Positions 25,230-36,096 of a DNA stretch of 64,000 nt are shown here, in pieces (within the stretch, counting starts at the first letter, position 1; each line of letters starts with the position of its first letter). Source of the stretch: Streptomyces xylophagus. GTDB lineage: Bacteria > Actinomycetota > Actinomycetes > Streptomycetales > Streptomycetaceae. Location: NCBI RefSeq assembly GCF_000716435.1, contig NZ_JNWO01000011.1, positions 186,001-250,000 of the forward strand. The letters run 5' to 3'. Made by a program: the position numbers and the translations under genes. Under the pieces are notes generated by a model. It was not told where the DNA came from. It worked only from the letters and a program-made list of their open reading frames with translations, and did not search any database.

Positions 25230-25306
25230 CGCGCTGTCACGGTGGTGTGGGCGGGATAGCTGGCGTAACGCTTCTGCTCGGCTCTGTGGGGCGGTTCTTG
25301 CCGTTC

Positions 25307-26791
25307 TCAGTGCTTGCGGCGCCGGCCCTTCCCGCCGCGTGCCGGGGCGGACTTGGCACCCGGCGCCGCCGTAGCCGCCGCCGGGGCTCCCGCCGGAGCC
25401 TTCTCGCGTCCCGGCCGGTCCGCCGAGACGACCAGGGCGGCGAGGGCCGTGGTGACCGGTACCGACGCGACCAGGCCGATCGAGCCCACCAGCGTGCGCA
25501 CGATCTCCTCGGCGACCAACTCGCTGTTGGCGACCGCCCCGACGCTGCTCTGCGCGATGGAGAAAAGCAGCAGCAGCGGCAGGGCGGCGCCCGCGTAGGC
25601 GAGGACGAGCGTGTTGACGACGGACGCGATGTGGTCGCGGCCGATACGGATGCCGGCGCGGTACAGCCCGCGCCAGCCCATCGACGGGTTCGCCTCGTGC
25701 AGCTCCCAGACCGCCGATGTCTGCGTGACCGTCACATCGTCGAGCACGCCCAGCGAACCGATGATGACGCCGGCGAGCAGCAGACCGCTCATGTCGATCG
25801 ACGGGTACAGCCCGTGGATCAGGCCCGTGTTGTCGTCCGTGTTGCCGGTGAGCGCGGCCCAGCCGATGAACACCGAACCCAGGACGCCGATCAGCACCAG
25901 CGACATCAGCGTGCCGAGGACCGCCACGGACGTACGGGCCGACAGTCCGTGGCACATGTAGAGGGCGATCAGCATGATGGCGCTCGATCCGACCACCGCC
26001 ACGATCAGCGGGTTCGAGCCGTGCAGGATCGCCGGCAGGATGAAGAAGTTCAGGATCATGAAGCTGATGGCGAGAGCGATCAGTGCCATGACGCCGCGCA
26101 GCCGGCCCACCACCACGACGGCCAGCGCGAAGATGCCGGCGAGCAGCGCCATCGGGAACTTGCGGTTCACATCGGTGACCGAGTACTGCAGATCCCTGGG
26201 CGCGGAGGGTTCGTACGCGACCACGACCTTCTCGCCCTGATGCAACTGCCGTGACTGGTCGGGCTGCACGATCTCCGTGAACGTACGGCCCTTGTCCTTG
26301 CCGGTGCCGACCGTGACCGTGGCCTTCTTGCAGGTGCCGCCCGCCTCCTGCTGTGCGGAGGAGCCCTCGGCGGTGGAGGTGTCCCCGGTCGCGCTCTCGC
26401 CCGAGGCGTTCACCGACGCGCAGCTCACGCTGACGACCTTGGTGACCGTCGCCTGCTGCGTCTGCCGGTCGAAGCCGACTCCGGTGCGCTTGTGCGACGG
26501 GGCGCCGCCGGGCCACAGCACCACCATGCCGACGACGACCGCCACGGTGAACGGGATCAGGATCGCCGCGATGACCTTCCGGAGGTGACGGGAGACGGGG
26601 GCGGCCGGGCCGTGACTGTGCGAGTGACCGTGTCCACCGCCCGCACCGGAACCGTGCCCGCCGTCCCCGCTGGAGCCGTGGTCGTCCCCGGAACCCGATC
26701 CGGAACCATGGTCGTCCCCGGAACCGTGGCCGTGGTCGTGGCCATGGGGCGGCCCGGTCGGTGGGTACGGGGGCTGCTGCGTCGTGGTCAC
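25307..26791 (-). CDS. YibE/F-family membrane protein with a histidine/glycine-rich N-terminus
   Basis: The 494-residue protein starts with GTG at 26791 and has a cytoplasmic His/Gly/Asp-rich stretch (residues about 14-62, repeated HGH, DDHG and HSHSHG). One membrane anchor and an extracytoplasmic domain of about 120 residues (SVSCASVNASG, two cysteines) follow. The YibE/F multi-helix core comes next (FALAVVVVGRLRG, then DDVTVTQTSAVWELHEANP). The tail is Ala/Lys-rich. The histidine region suggests metal binding. Family function is unknown. The DNA encoding the repeats is repetitive, so length variation between strains is likely. Confidence 0.88.
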   Translation of the reverse strand: MTTTQQPPYPPTGPPHGHDHGHGSGDDHGSGSGSGDDHGSSGDGGHGSGAGGGHGHSHSHGPAAPVSRHLRKVIAAILIPFTVAVVVGMVVLWPGGAPSHKRTGVGFDRQTQQATVTKVVSVSCASVNASGESATGDTSTAEGSSAQQEAGGTCKKATVTVGTGKDKGRTFTEIVQPDQSRQLHQGEKVVVAYEPSAPRDLQYSVTDVNRKFPMALLAGIFALAVVVVGRLRGVMALIALAISFMILNFFILPAILHGSNPLIVAVVGSSAIMLIALYMCHGLSARTSVAVLGTLMSLVLIGVLGSVFIGWAALTGNTDDNTGLIHGLYPSIDMSGLLLAGVIIGSLGVLDDVTVTQTSAVWELHEANPSMGWRGLYRAGIRIGRDHIASVVNTLVLAYAGAALPLLLLFSIAQSSVGAVANSELVAEEIVRTLVGSIGLVASVPVTTALAALVVSADRPGREKAPAGAPAAATAAPGAKSAPARGGKGRRRKH

Positions 26792-26871
26792 CGCCCGATC
26801 ATCGCAAGAACGCCGGAGGCCCACTGTTCACCGCGCCACATATGACGCTAGCGTGGAGGCACCTTTGCACA

Positions 26872-28883
<2,012 letters not shown>

Positions 28884-28906
28884 CGGCGACCGGCCCGGCC
28901 CTTCGG

Positions 28907-30142
28907 TCAGTTCTTGGCGGGTTTCTCGCACAGGGCGTGGTCGACGAGGGTGCCCGTCGCACGGTTGAGGGCGGCCAGGTCCGGGGGCGCGGTGGTGGTC
29001 GTGATGGACACGGTCACCGCGCGCCTGCCGTCCGCGCTCACCGCTGGGCGGGTGTTGACGCCCACTCCGTCGCCCTCGTGGGTGTAGTAGAAACCGCCGC
29101 AGGAGAGCGGGATCCTGCGCAGGCCGAGGCCGTAGGTGCCCTCGGGCATCTCGGTCACGTCCTCCGGGTCGTCGGTCCGTTCCACGGTCTGCCGCATCTC
29201 GCGCCACTGCGCGGCGGGGAGCAGCCGGCCGTCGGCCAGGGCACGGAAGAAGGTGTTCAGGTCGGCGGTGGTGCTCACCACGCCGGAGTCGGCGGTGTGT
29301 TGCAGGCTGTGCTCGGTGACGTCGAGACGCTTGCCGTCGGGGGTCGTCAGATACGCGTTCACGTGCGGGTCGGGCAGATACGGGTCGAGCCCGGGGATGG
29401 AGGTGTTCCGCAGTCCCAGTTTCGCGATCACCCGGTGCGCGACCAGGTCCTGCCAGCTCGCGCCGCCGGCCTTCTCGGCGATCATTCCGGCCAGCAGGTA
29501 GTTGGTGTTGGAGTACGCCCACCGGGTGGCTCCGCCCGGCTGTGGCACGAACAGCGGCCGGTGCTTCATCGCCACCGCGACCAGGTCGGCGGTCGGGGTG
29601 GTGGCGTAGCGGTTCTCGTCGAAGTGGTTGATCAGGAGATCCTGGATCTCCGGGTCGTCGATGTAGTCGTACAGGCCGCTGGTCTGGCGGAGGAGGTCGC
29701 GGACGGTGATGCGGCTGCCGTCGTTGCCGTGGCCCGCCACGACTCCCGGCAGCCAGTGCTCGACGGTGTCGTCGAGCGAGAGCCGCTGCTCCGCCACGAG
29801 TTGGATGACGACGGTCGCCACGAACGTCTTCGTCGTGCTGGCCACGCGGAAGTGCGCGTTCCAGGGGATCGGGTCCGAGGAGTCGGCGGTCCGGGTGCCG
29901 ATGCGGGCCATGAGGGGAGCGCCGTTCGGGCCGTCGACCCTGGCCAGCACGTTCACCTCGCCGCCTCCGGCCTTCCGTACGGCTGCCAGGTCGCGCTGGA
30001 GCATGGCCTCGTCGTACACGTGGGAGGGGTGGTTCGGTGCCGGGTGTCCGGTCGTGGCGGTCGCGGCCATGGGTGAGGCCAGTGCCAGCAACGCCGCTGC
30101 CAGTACGGCGGCGCCGGTCTTCCTCGTCGACGGCATCTGCAT
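28907..30142 (-). CDS. Secreted serine-type D-Ala-D-Ala carboxypeptidase / beta-lactamase-family protein
   Basis: The 411-residue protein starts MQMPSTRKTGAAVLAAALLALASP, a signal peptide ending near MAATATTG. Family motifs are STTK (SxxK) near residue 99, YSNTNY (YxN) and HEGDG (HxG). It has no C-terminal anchor, so it should be exported and act on cell-wall peptides or D-amino-acid esters outside the cell. It converges with thiC with only a 23-bp gap and no hairpin. It shares the fold, but little sequence, with the cytoplasmic homologue at 11045-12430. Confidence 0.9.
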   Translation of the reverse strand: MQMPSTRKTGAAVLAAALLALASPMAATATTGHPAPNHPSHVYDEAMLQRDLAAVRKAGGGEVNVLARVDGPNGAPLMARIGTRTADSSDPIPWNAHFRVASTTKTFVATVVIQLVAEQRLSLDDTVEHWLPGVVAGHGNDGSRITVRDLLRQTSGLYDYIDDPEIQDLLINHFDENRYATTPTADLVAVAMKHRPLFVPQPGGATRWAYSNTNYLLAGMIAEKAGGASWQDLVAHRVIAKLGLRNTSIPGLDPYLPDPHVNAYLTTPDGKRLDVTEHSLQHTADSGVVSTTADLNTFFRALADGRLLPAAQWREMRQTVERTDDPEDVTEMPEGTYGLGLRRIPLSCGGFYYTHEGDGVGVNTRPAVSADGRRAVTVSITTTTAPPDLAALNRATGTLVDHALCEKPAKN

Positions 30143-30313
30143 GTCCGAATCCCCCGTTGCTCCTGGTCCCGATCGGTGACGATCACCAGCCAACAGGATC
30201 GGAGCGCGGGAGAGGATGGGGCTGTCCACCGAGTGAGGGGTGGACGTATCCCCCCTGCGAACTTCGGGTTCGTCCCCGTCGGGCCCCGGTGGGGAACGAG
30301 CGGGCCGAGTCGG

Positions 30314-31252
30314 TCACGGCACGAGGACGATCTTGCCGGTGGTGCGCCTGGCCTCGATGGTGCGGTGGGCCTCGGCCGCTTCGGACAGTGGGTAGGTGTG
30401 CTGGACGGAGACCCGTAGCCGACCTGCCTCGATGCGTTCGGTGATCTGCTTCAGCAGCGCGCCGGAGGGCTCGGCCGTGACCCAGGTGTACCGAAGGCCA
30501 CGGGCGGCGGCCTGTTGCTCGTCTGTGCCCGGGTCGATCGAGGCGCCGATGAGCAGGCCGTCCGGCCGGAGCACATCGAGGGACCGCGGGCCGTAGGAGC
30601 CGCCGACCAGGTCCAGGACCGCGTCCACCGGGGCCACGGCGGTCCGGAAGTCGGTGGTGGTGTGGTCGACCAGCTCGTCGGCGCCCAGCCCGCGCAGGAA
30701 GGCGTGGTGGGCCGTGCGGGCGGTGCCGATGACGTACGCCCCGAGTTCCTTGGCGAGTTGGACGGCGACGTGGCCGACGCCGCCCGCCGCCGCGTGGATC
30801 AGCACGCGGTCGCCGGGCCGGACCCGCGCGAGTACAGCCAGCGCCTGCCAGGCGGTGACGGCGACCAGGGGTACGGCCCCGGCGTGCACGAGGTCGAGGT
30901 TCTTGGGCGCGGGCGTCAGCGCGTCGGCCGGTGCGACGGTGAACTCGGCGTACGCGCCGCGCCGGCCGACGGGAAGCATGCCGTACACCTCGTCCCCCGG
31001 CACGAACCGTGTCACGCCCTCGCCGATCCGCTCGACGACGCCGGACACGTCGTTGCCCGGCGTCCACGGCAGGGCGACCAGCTCCGGCACCCGGCCGGAC
31101 CGGAGCACCGTGTCGCCCGGGTTGACCCCGGCGCCGACGACGCGCAGGAGCACCTCTCCGGGGCCGGGTTCGGGCACATCGGTCTCGACGTAGGTGAGCA
31201 CCTCGGGGCCGCCGAACACGGACTGGACGATGGCATGCATGCGGGCGGACAT
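30314..31252 (-). CDS. NADP-dependent quinone reductase-like MDR oxidoreductase
   Basis: The 312-residue protein is a zinc-free medium-chain dehydrogenase/reductase. It has the GroES-like half (VFGGPEVLTYVETDVPEPGPGEVL-type start, GVNPGDTVLRSG, GNDVSGVV) and a Rossmann half with AAAGGVGHVAVQLAKELGA. Structural-zinc cysteines are absent, as in quinone oxidoreductases. It reduces quinones or enones with NADPH. GAGGAG lies 5 bases before the ATG. It is divergent from an HxlR regulator, which probably controls it in response to electrophiles. Confidence 0.92.
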   Translation of the reverse strand: MSARMHAIVQSVFGGPEVLTYVETDVPEPGPGEVLLRVVGAGVNPGDTVLRSGRVPELVALPWTPGNDVSGVVERIGEGVTRFVPGDEVYGMLPVGRRGAYAEFTVAPADALTPAPKNLDLVHAGAVPLVAVTAWQALAVLARVRPGDRVLIHAAAGGVGHVAVQLAKELGAYVIGTARTAHHAFLRGLGADELVDHTTTDFRTAVAPVDAVLDLVGGSYGPRSLDVLRPDGLLIGASIDPGTDEQQAAARGLRYTWVTAEPSGALLKQITERIEAGRLRVSVQHTYPLSEAAEAHRTIEARRTTGKIVLVP

Positions 31253-31352
31253 CCGGACTCCTCGTCAACAGGGCGTGGTGCGTGGTGCGTTCCATGGTCG
31301 GCCGGTCGACAACCCTGCGGAAGAAGGCACTTGTCCGATATCGAGGTTCCTC

Positions 31353-31757
31353 ATGGATACCGGCTTCGACCTGAGGAAACACGGTGGCGTGGACGTCTTC
31401 CTGCGCGACTGCCCCACCCGTGCCGTGCTGGAGCTGATCGCCGGCAAGTGGACCATGCTGGTGCTGGTGGCTCTGGAGGACGGCAGGCCCATGCGCTTCG
31501 CCGAGCTGCGGCGAAGGCTGGACGGTGTGACGGCGAAGGTGCTGACGCAGACCCTGCGAGCGCTGGAGCGCGAGGGGCTGGTGATGCGCACGGTGTATCC
31601 GACCGTGCCGCCCTGCGTGGAGTACCTGCTGACCGAACTGGGCCAGGAAGTGGGCGGGTTGGTGCGGGGCATCACCGCCTGGGCGCAGGCGAGTGTCACC
31701 GCCGTTCAGGCAGCACGGGAGGAGTTCGACGAGCGCAGCGCTCGGCGGCCCCTGTGA
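31353..31757 (+). CDS. HxlR-family transcriptional regulator
   Basis: The 134-residue protein has the HxlR pattern: CPTRAVLELIAGKWTMLVLVAL, MRFAELRRRLDGVTAKVLTQTLRALEREGLV and TVPPCVEYLLTELGQ. The conserved cysteine in RDCPT before the DNA-binding helix can sense electrophiles or oxidants in several relatives. A second cysteine is in PPCVEY. ATG 31353 follows GAGG. It is divergent from the quinone reductase gene with a 100-bp shared control region. Confidence 0.92.
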   Translation: MDTGFDLRKHGGVDVFLRDCPTRAVLELIAGKWTMLVLVALEDGRPMRFAELRRRLDGVTAKVLTQTLRALEREGLVMRTVYPTVPPCVEYLLTELGQEVGGLVRGITAWAQASVTAVQAAREEFDERSARRPL

Positions 31758-31765
31758 CCGGGTGT

Positions 31766-31801
31766 TCGGCTTGCGCTCCCCTGGGTGGGGGCGCAAGCCG
31801 A
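31766..31801. terminator. Bidirectional terminator hairpin
   Basis: TCGGCTTGCGC (31766-31776) pairs perfectly with GCGCAAGCCGA (31791-31801) between convergent genes. Confidence 0.9.
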
Positions 31802-31805
31802 GGGG

Positions 31806-32660
31806 CTATTCCGGCGCGTGCTCGGGCCCTCCGAAGTCCGGGCTGGAGAAGTCCGGGCTGGAGAAGCTCGGGCGGTGACCCGGCTCCGGGCCGTCGTCCG
31901 GGCTGGAGAAGCCGGGGCGGTCGTAGCCGAGGTGCGGCATGCGACTCGGGCCCGGGGGTGTCGTACGGCGCATTGGTGCCGCTCCAGGAGTCGCGAGCGC
32001 CTCCTGGAGGAACGGCAGGATGCCGCGTTCCAGGAGGGCGTCGTGCCAGGCCTCCCTGGCGCGGGCCACTTCGCCGCCCGACTCGCCGTAGGGGCCGGTG
32101 TCGAGCGAGGGCCTGTTGCGCAGGGCGGTGAGCAGCAGCCCGACGATGGCGACGAGGATCGCCGCGGCGGTCATGGCGCCGAACACCCAGCCGGCGGTGA
32201 GCATGGTCTGGGCGAACGCCGGTTCGGGGGTGAGCATCTTGAGGATGTAGCCCACGAGCAGGAAGATCGCCGCGGCCGTGCCGGCGAGGACGGGGGTGAG
32301 GACGGCGGCGACGGCGACGGCACCCGCACCCTCGGCAGCCTCCCCCAGGGTGGTGGCGAGCCCCATCGCGCCCACGGCGTCCGGCTCCGTGGAGCCGGTG
32401 TCGCTGACGGACGACGGGGTGGACGACGCCGGACGGCGCAGTTCCTCGCGGACCTTCACGTAGTGCTGGTACTCGGTCGCCGCGGCCGCCGTGATGAGTG
32501 CGGTGGCGTTCAGCGCCATGGTGCGCAGCTGTTCGGGGTTGAGCCGCTTACCGACAGCGGCCAGTTCCGGGCGGGTAGGGGCGGAGCGCAGCGCCTCATC
32601 GAGGATCCGCTCGTACTCCTGGCGGTCCTCGCTGTGCAGGTGCTGCGGAACGCTGTTCAT
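31806..32660 (-). CDS. Two-helix membrane protein with C-terminal FSSPD repeats
   Basis: The protein of about 284 residues has a soluble helical N-terminal part (RQEYERILDEALRSAP, ALNATALITAAAATEYQHYV) and a Ser/Thr-rich linker. Two hydrophobic segments follow near residues 130-150 and 165-190. The cytoplasmic tail ends in repeated (S/G)FSSPD units: GFSSPDD, SFSSPD, FSSPDF. The start at 32660 follows GGGGG; ATG 32666 is also possible. I do not recognise the family. The tail repeat is encoded by near-identical 15-bp units, so copy number may vary. Confidence 0.8.
   Translation of the reverse strand: MNSVPQHLHSEDRQEYERILDEALRSAPTRPELAAVGKRLNPEQLRTMALNATALITAAAATEYQHYVKVREELRRPASSTPSSVSDTGSTEPDAVGAMGLATTLGEAAEGAGAVAVAAVLTPVLAGTAAAIFLLVGYILKMLTPEPAFAQTMLTAGWVFGAMTAAAILVAIVGLLLTALRNRPSLDTGPYGESGGEVARAREAWHDALLERGILPFLQEALATPGAAPMRRTTPPGPSRMPHLGYDRPGFSSPDDGPEPGHRPSFSSPDFSSPDFGGPEHAPE
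31833..31911 (+). repeat. 15-bp coding repeats
   Basis: GAAGTCCGGGCTGGA occurs in tandem at 31833-31847 and 31848-31862. A degenerate unit follows, and a further copy of GTCCGGGCTGGAGAAG is at 31896-31911. On the minus strand these encode the FSSPD units of the membrane protein tail. Confidence 0.85.
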
Positions 32661-32858
32661 GTGCATCCCCCGATGCTCCGTAGGGCTTGGGGCTCGCATG
32701 CCAACGAGCCGTCGGGCAGAAACGGAGGGGAGCCTGCTACGGATAAGCCGATGGTAGAGCGGCGACGGCACACGGTGACAGGGGGTTTCCAGAAATTGGC
32801 CCCTGGCCAGCGCTGTCGTCCGCCGGTCCTCCGAGGGGGACGTCTGCCCGAATAACGC

Positions 32859-33959
32859 TCAGATATCCAGCGGCAGTTGCTGGACCAGCAGTTTTCCGGC
32901 CATGGTCACTCCGCCGTCCATCGCGATGGCCAGTCCTTCGGCGTAGACGTGCGGTCCCTCGACCACGGGAGTGGCGGTGTCCTCGCCGTCCTCGGAGCCG
33001 ACGTCGCCCAGGAGATAGGGAATCGGGCTGTGGCCGTGCACGATCCGGGTGCCGCCGTACATGTCGAGCAATGAGCGGACATGTTCGGCGCCGCCCTCGT
33101 CGCGGAAGGAGAAGCGCTTGGTGAACTTGCGGAACACGTCCCACACCTCGTCCGCGTCGTTGCGGGTGAGGGTCTCGCGGACGTTGTCGTTGACGGCCTC
33201 GATCGAGTCGCCGTAGTCGAGGTAGGCGGTGGTGTCGGAGTGCACGAGGAGGTGGCCGTCGACCTGCTCCATGGCGTCCAGCCGGGCCATCCACTGCAGG
33301 TGGACGTCCTGGAGTCGGTCCATGTCGGTCTTCTGGCCGCCGTTGAGCAGCCAGGCCGCCTGGAAAGTGGCCGTGCCCGCGCCGGAGTTGACGGGGGTGT
33401 CGCCGAACCGCTTGGCGCCGAGCAGGAGCAGTTCGTGGTTGCCCATGAGGGCCTTGCAGTAGCCGCCGGCCGCGGCGGCCTCGGCGGACAGGCGCATCAC
33501 CAGGTCGATGACGCCGATGCCGTCGGGTCCGCGGTCCGTGAAGTCGCCGAGGAACCAGAGCCGGGCGGTGCCCGCGCACCAGCTGCCCGCGGCGTCGATC
33601 AGGCCCTTCTCCCGCAGTGCGGCCACCAGTTCGTCGAGGTAGCCGTGCACGTCTCCTACGACGAACAGCGGACCGGGGCCCTCCGTCTGCTGCAGGGCGG
33701 CCACCGACGCCGGGTCCACCGCGACCTGAACCGTGTCACCCCGATTGATGACCGGCAGATCGCGCTGCGTGGGTGTGTAGCCCTCCGGATAGACCTCGTC
33801 GAAGGCCTCGTCAAAGGCCTCCTCATCAGGTCGTACGCCCTCTGCGAGCTGCGCGCTGTCGGCGTACGGACCGGTCTCGTGGACATACGCCGGTACCCGG
33901 AAGTCGCGCAACGTCGCCGTCCGCTCCGCCTCGGGTCCCTGACCGGCCCCCTGAGTCAT
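32859..33959 (-). CDS. PPP-type (calcineurin-like) metallophosphatase
   Basis: The 366-residue protein has the PPP-family signature in order: GDVHGY near residue 124, GDFTDRG, GNHE and VHGHSP, giving a two-metal phosphoesterase site. A charged N-terminal region of about 115 residues (acidic repeats EEAFDEAFDEVYPEG) precedes it. It is probably a protein Ser/Thr phosphatase or a small-molecule phosphatase. ATG 33959 is preceded by GGAGGGG at good spacing; ATG 33974 is in frame. The neighbouring genes give no functional clue. Confidence 0.88.
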   Translation of the reverse strand: MTQGAGQGPEAERTATLRDFRVPAYVHETGPYADSAQLAEGVRPDEEAFDEAFDEVYPEGYTPTQRDLPVINRGDTVQVAVDPASVAALQQTEGPGPLFVVGDVHGYLDELVAALREKGLIDAAGSWCAGTARLWFLGDFTDRGPDGIGVIDLVMRLSAEAAAAGGYCKALMGNHELLLLGAKRFGDTPVNSGAGTATFQAAWLLNGGQKTDMDRLQDVHLQWMARLDAMEQVDGHLLVHSDTTAYLDYGDSIEAVNDNVRETLTRNDADEVWDVFRKFTKRFSFRDEGGAEHVRSLLDMYGGTRIVHGHSPIPYLLGDVGSEDGEDTATPVVEGPHVYAEGLAIAMDGGVTMAGKLLVQQLPLDI

Positions 33960-34552
33960 CGACCCCTCCACCATCGCGCCGCAGCTGCACCGCGTCGGAC
34001 TGCCTGGTCGCAGCGGCCCGCGGTGTCGTGGGCCCATCATAGGAATGCGGATCGCGCCATGTGATGACCCAGGGGTGGTGAATCAGGGCGGGACCCCGCT
34101 TCACCGCGGCTTTCGCCCCGATTGGGCCGGGCTTCGACCGGTCGCCCTCCGCTTGACGGCGGTCGGTTCCCGCCGTGTACGCGGCTGGATTTCGCCGGTG
34201 GGAGTTGCTTGGTCGGTGCGGATCCGGGCACGGGTGCGGGTTGCCCGGCCGGCACCCGTGCGGGTGGCCTGCCTGTCTCCGGGGCGTCTGCCGGTGCCGG
34301 TCGCCCACTCGGCGCCGGTACCCACCGCGCGACCGGCACCCACCGCGTGCCGGACCCGGTGCCGGGTGGGAGTCCCGGCACCGGTCGGCTCGCCGCGGGC
34401 GCCTCGGGGACCGCCCTGCCCGGCACCGGGTCCGGACCGACCCAGGTGCCGACCGCCGACTGCAACGCACACCCCGACAGGCCTCGGAGACAGACAGGCC
34501 CCCGACGGTCCCCGGAGACAGGCACGCCCCCGAAGTCCCCCGGCCCGACCCC
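33960..34552. other. 593-bp gene-free stretch with repeated CCGGCACC/GGTGCCGG motifs
   Basis: No gene is supported; the long open frames on both strands are a by-product of high G+C. Six copies of the 8-mer CCGGCACC or its complement lie within 180 bp: 34249, 34333, 34375 and 34420 on the plus strand, and 34293 and 34358 on the minus strand. They can form several alternative hairpins. The stretch lies beyond the 3' end of the lacI-type gene and upstream of the phosphatase gene, so it must hold the phosphatase promoter and the end of the regulator transcript. Confidence 0.55.
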
Positions 34553-35665
34553 CTACTTCCCCTCGGGCGACCGAGGCGGACTGACCGTGGTCCGTGGCGG
34601 ACGCCGCTGGGACGACGTCCGCACGATCAGTTCCGTCGGTATCACCTGCTCGATCGGCTGGTCCGAATCGACGCCCTCGATGGCGTCGATGAGGAGCTGG
34701 ACCACCGCCGTGCCGATGCGGCGCGGTTTCAGGGAGAGCGTGGTGATGGGCGGCTCGGTGTTGGCGTACACCGTGGACTCGCTGCAGCACACGAGCAGCA
34801 GGTCCTCCGGCACGCGCAGCCCGTAACGGCGCGCGGCGGCCAGCAGATCCGTGCCGTTGGGGTCGAACAGGCCGTAGACCGCGTCGGGCCGGTCGGGGCG
34901 GGCGAGCAGTCGGTCCGCGGCGACGGCGCCCGCGCACGGATCGTGCGCCGGATAGGCCTCGTACACCGGATCCTGGCCCACCCGCTCGCACCAACGCAGG
35001 TATGCGGTGGTCGACAGGTGTGTGTAGGTGTCGGTCGTGGTGCCCGTGAGAAGGCCGATCCGGCGGGCGCCGGCGTCGGCCAGGTGGTCGAGGATGCCGA
35101 GGACGGCGGCCTCGTGGTCGTTGTCGACCCAGGCGGTCACCGGCAGCGAGCCGGCCGGGCGGCCGTCGGAGACGACTGGTAAACCCTGCCGGACGAGCTC
35201 GCTGACCACCGGGTCGTGGTCGGACGGGTCGATGACGACGGTCCCGTCCAGGGCGACGTTCGACCACACGTCGTGGCGCGAGGTCGCCGGGAGGATCACG
35301 AGGGCGTAGCCGCGGGCGAGCGCGGCCGAGGTGGCGGCGCGCGCCATCTCGGCGAAGTACGCGAACTCGGTGAAGGTGAAAGGTTCATCCCCGTACGTCG
35401 TCACGGTCAGGCCGATGAGGCCCGACTTGCCGGTACGGAGGGTTCGGGCCGCCGCGGAGGGCCGGTAGCCCAGCCGGTCGGCCACTTCTCGGACATGGCG
35501 TCGGGTGGCGTCCGGGAGCCGGCCCTTGCCGTTGAGGGCGTCGGAGACGGTCGTGATGGAGACTCCGGCCGCGGCGGCCACGTCTCTGATTCCCGCCCGG
35601 CCCGGCCGGCTTCCTCGACGAGAGGTTTCCGCGCGGCTCACCTGGTGCTTCCCTGCTGCTGTCAT
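34553..35665 (-). CDS. LacI-family transcriptional regulator
   Basis: The 370-residue protein has a LacI helix-turn-helix after a basic leader (GIRDVAAAAGVSITTVSDALNGKGRLPDATRRHV). The hinge (LGYRPSAAARTLRTGKSGLIGL) and a sugar-binding-protein-like effector domain with RRIGLLTGTTTD and YGLFDPNGTDLLAA follow. The effector is unknown and no sugar-uptake genes are adjacent. No strong ribosome binding site is seen upstream of ATG 35665. TACTAT lies 9 bases upstream, so a short or missing leader is likely. The first 20 residues are Arg/Ser-rich and poorly conserved in character. Confidence 0.92.
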   Translation of the reverse strand: MTAAGKHQVSRAETSRRGSRPGRAGIRDVAAAAGVSITTVSDALNGKGRLPDATRRHVREVADRLGYRPSAAARTLRTGKSGLIGLTVTTYGDEPFTFTEFAYFAEMARAATSAALARGYALVILPATSRHDVWSNVALDGTVVIDPSDHDPVVSELVRQGLPVVSDGRPAGSLPVTAWVDNDHEAAVLGILDHLADAGARRIGLLTGTTTDTYTHLSTTAYLRWCERVGQDPVYEAYPAHDPCAGAVAADRLLARPDRPDAVYGLFDPNGTDLLAAARRYGLRVPEDLLLVCCSESTVYANTEPPITTLSLKPRRIGTAVVQLLIDAIEGVDSDQPIEQVIPTELIVRTSSQRRPPRTTVSPPRSPEGK

Positions 35666-36096
35666 GGCGAGCCGATAGTAGGGCTCATGCGGTGGGGTAG
35701 TGCGGACGCATATGCACGCGTTGACAGGCACGTTTCTGCATGGTCATAAGGGGTCAACTACCTTAGAAACAAAGTCAGTTAAACGATGCAATGGCATTAC
35801 GTGACTTGTCGGCGCGCATGGGCCTGCCAAGTCCCCCATGTTTCGAAGAGGTCTCAACTCACCTGCACGAGGGATGCGCGCCACGGCGTGAGCTACCGGC
35901 GCATAGATATATGTACAGCGCGCCCCCGGTTCGTGCGCCTTCGTACGGTGTTGCCCCTGATGCGGATGTGGCAGATGGGGTTCGTTCCAGCCGGCGCCGG
36001 CGATTGCTCACGCGGACGGGACCTGTGCGCGCCGGCGCCGAATCCTCATAAGGTGAGCAGTATTGAAAGCCGGTGGTGGTCACAAGGAGGACTGCG
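35666..36096. other. 431-bp divergent intergenic region between the lacI-type regulator and hisC
   Basis: I see no gene. The stretch 35710-35790 is AT-rich for this genome and is the likely promoter zone for both directions. Nothing matching a clear 16-20 bp LacI-type palindrome was found by eye. AAGGAGG at 36083-36089 is the hisC ribosome binding site. Confidence 0.5.

Noticed and set aside
34122..34826. Plus-strand open frame in the repeat-rich intergenic stretch
   Set aside because: No ribosome binding site, repetitive composition, and its second half is antisense to the LacI gene.
34101..35267. Open frame on the minus strand reading into the lacI-type gene
   Set aside because: It overlaps the LacI coding sequence in another frame; the protein is Arg/Gly/Pro-rich with no domain, as expected from high-GC shadow frames.
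35666..36096. A LacI-type operator between the regulator and hisC
   Set aside because: No convincing palindrome was found by eye in the 431 bp.
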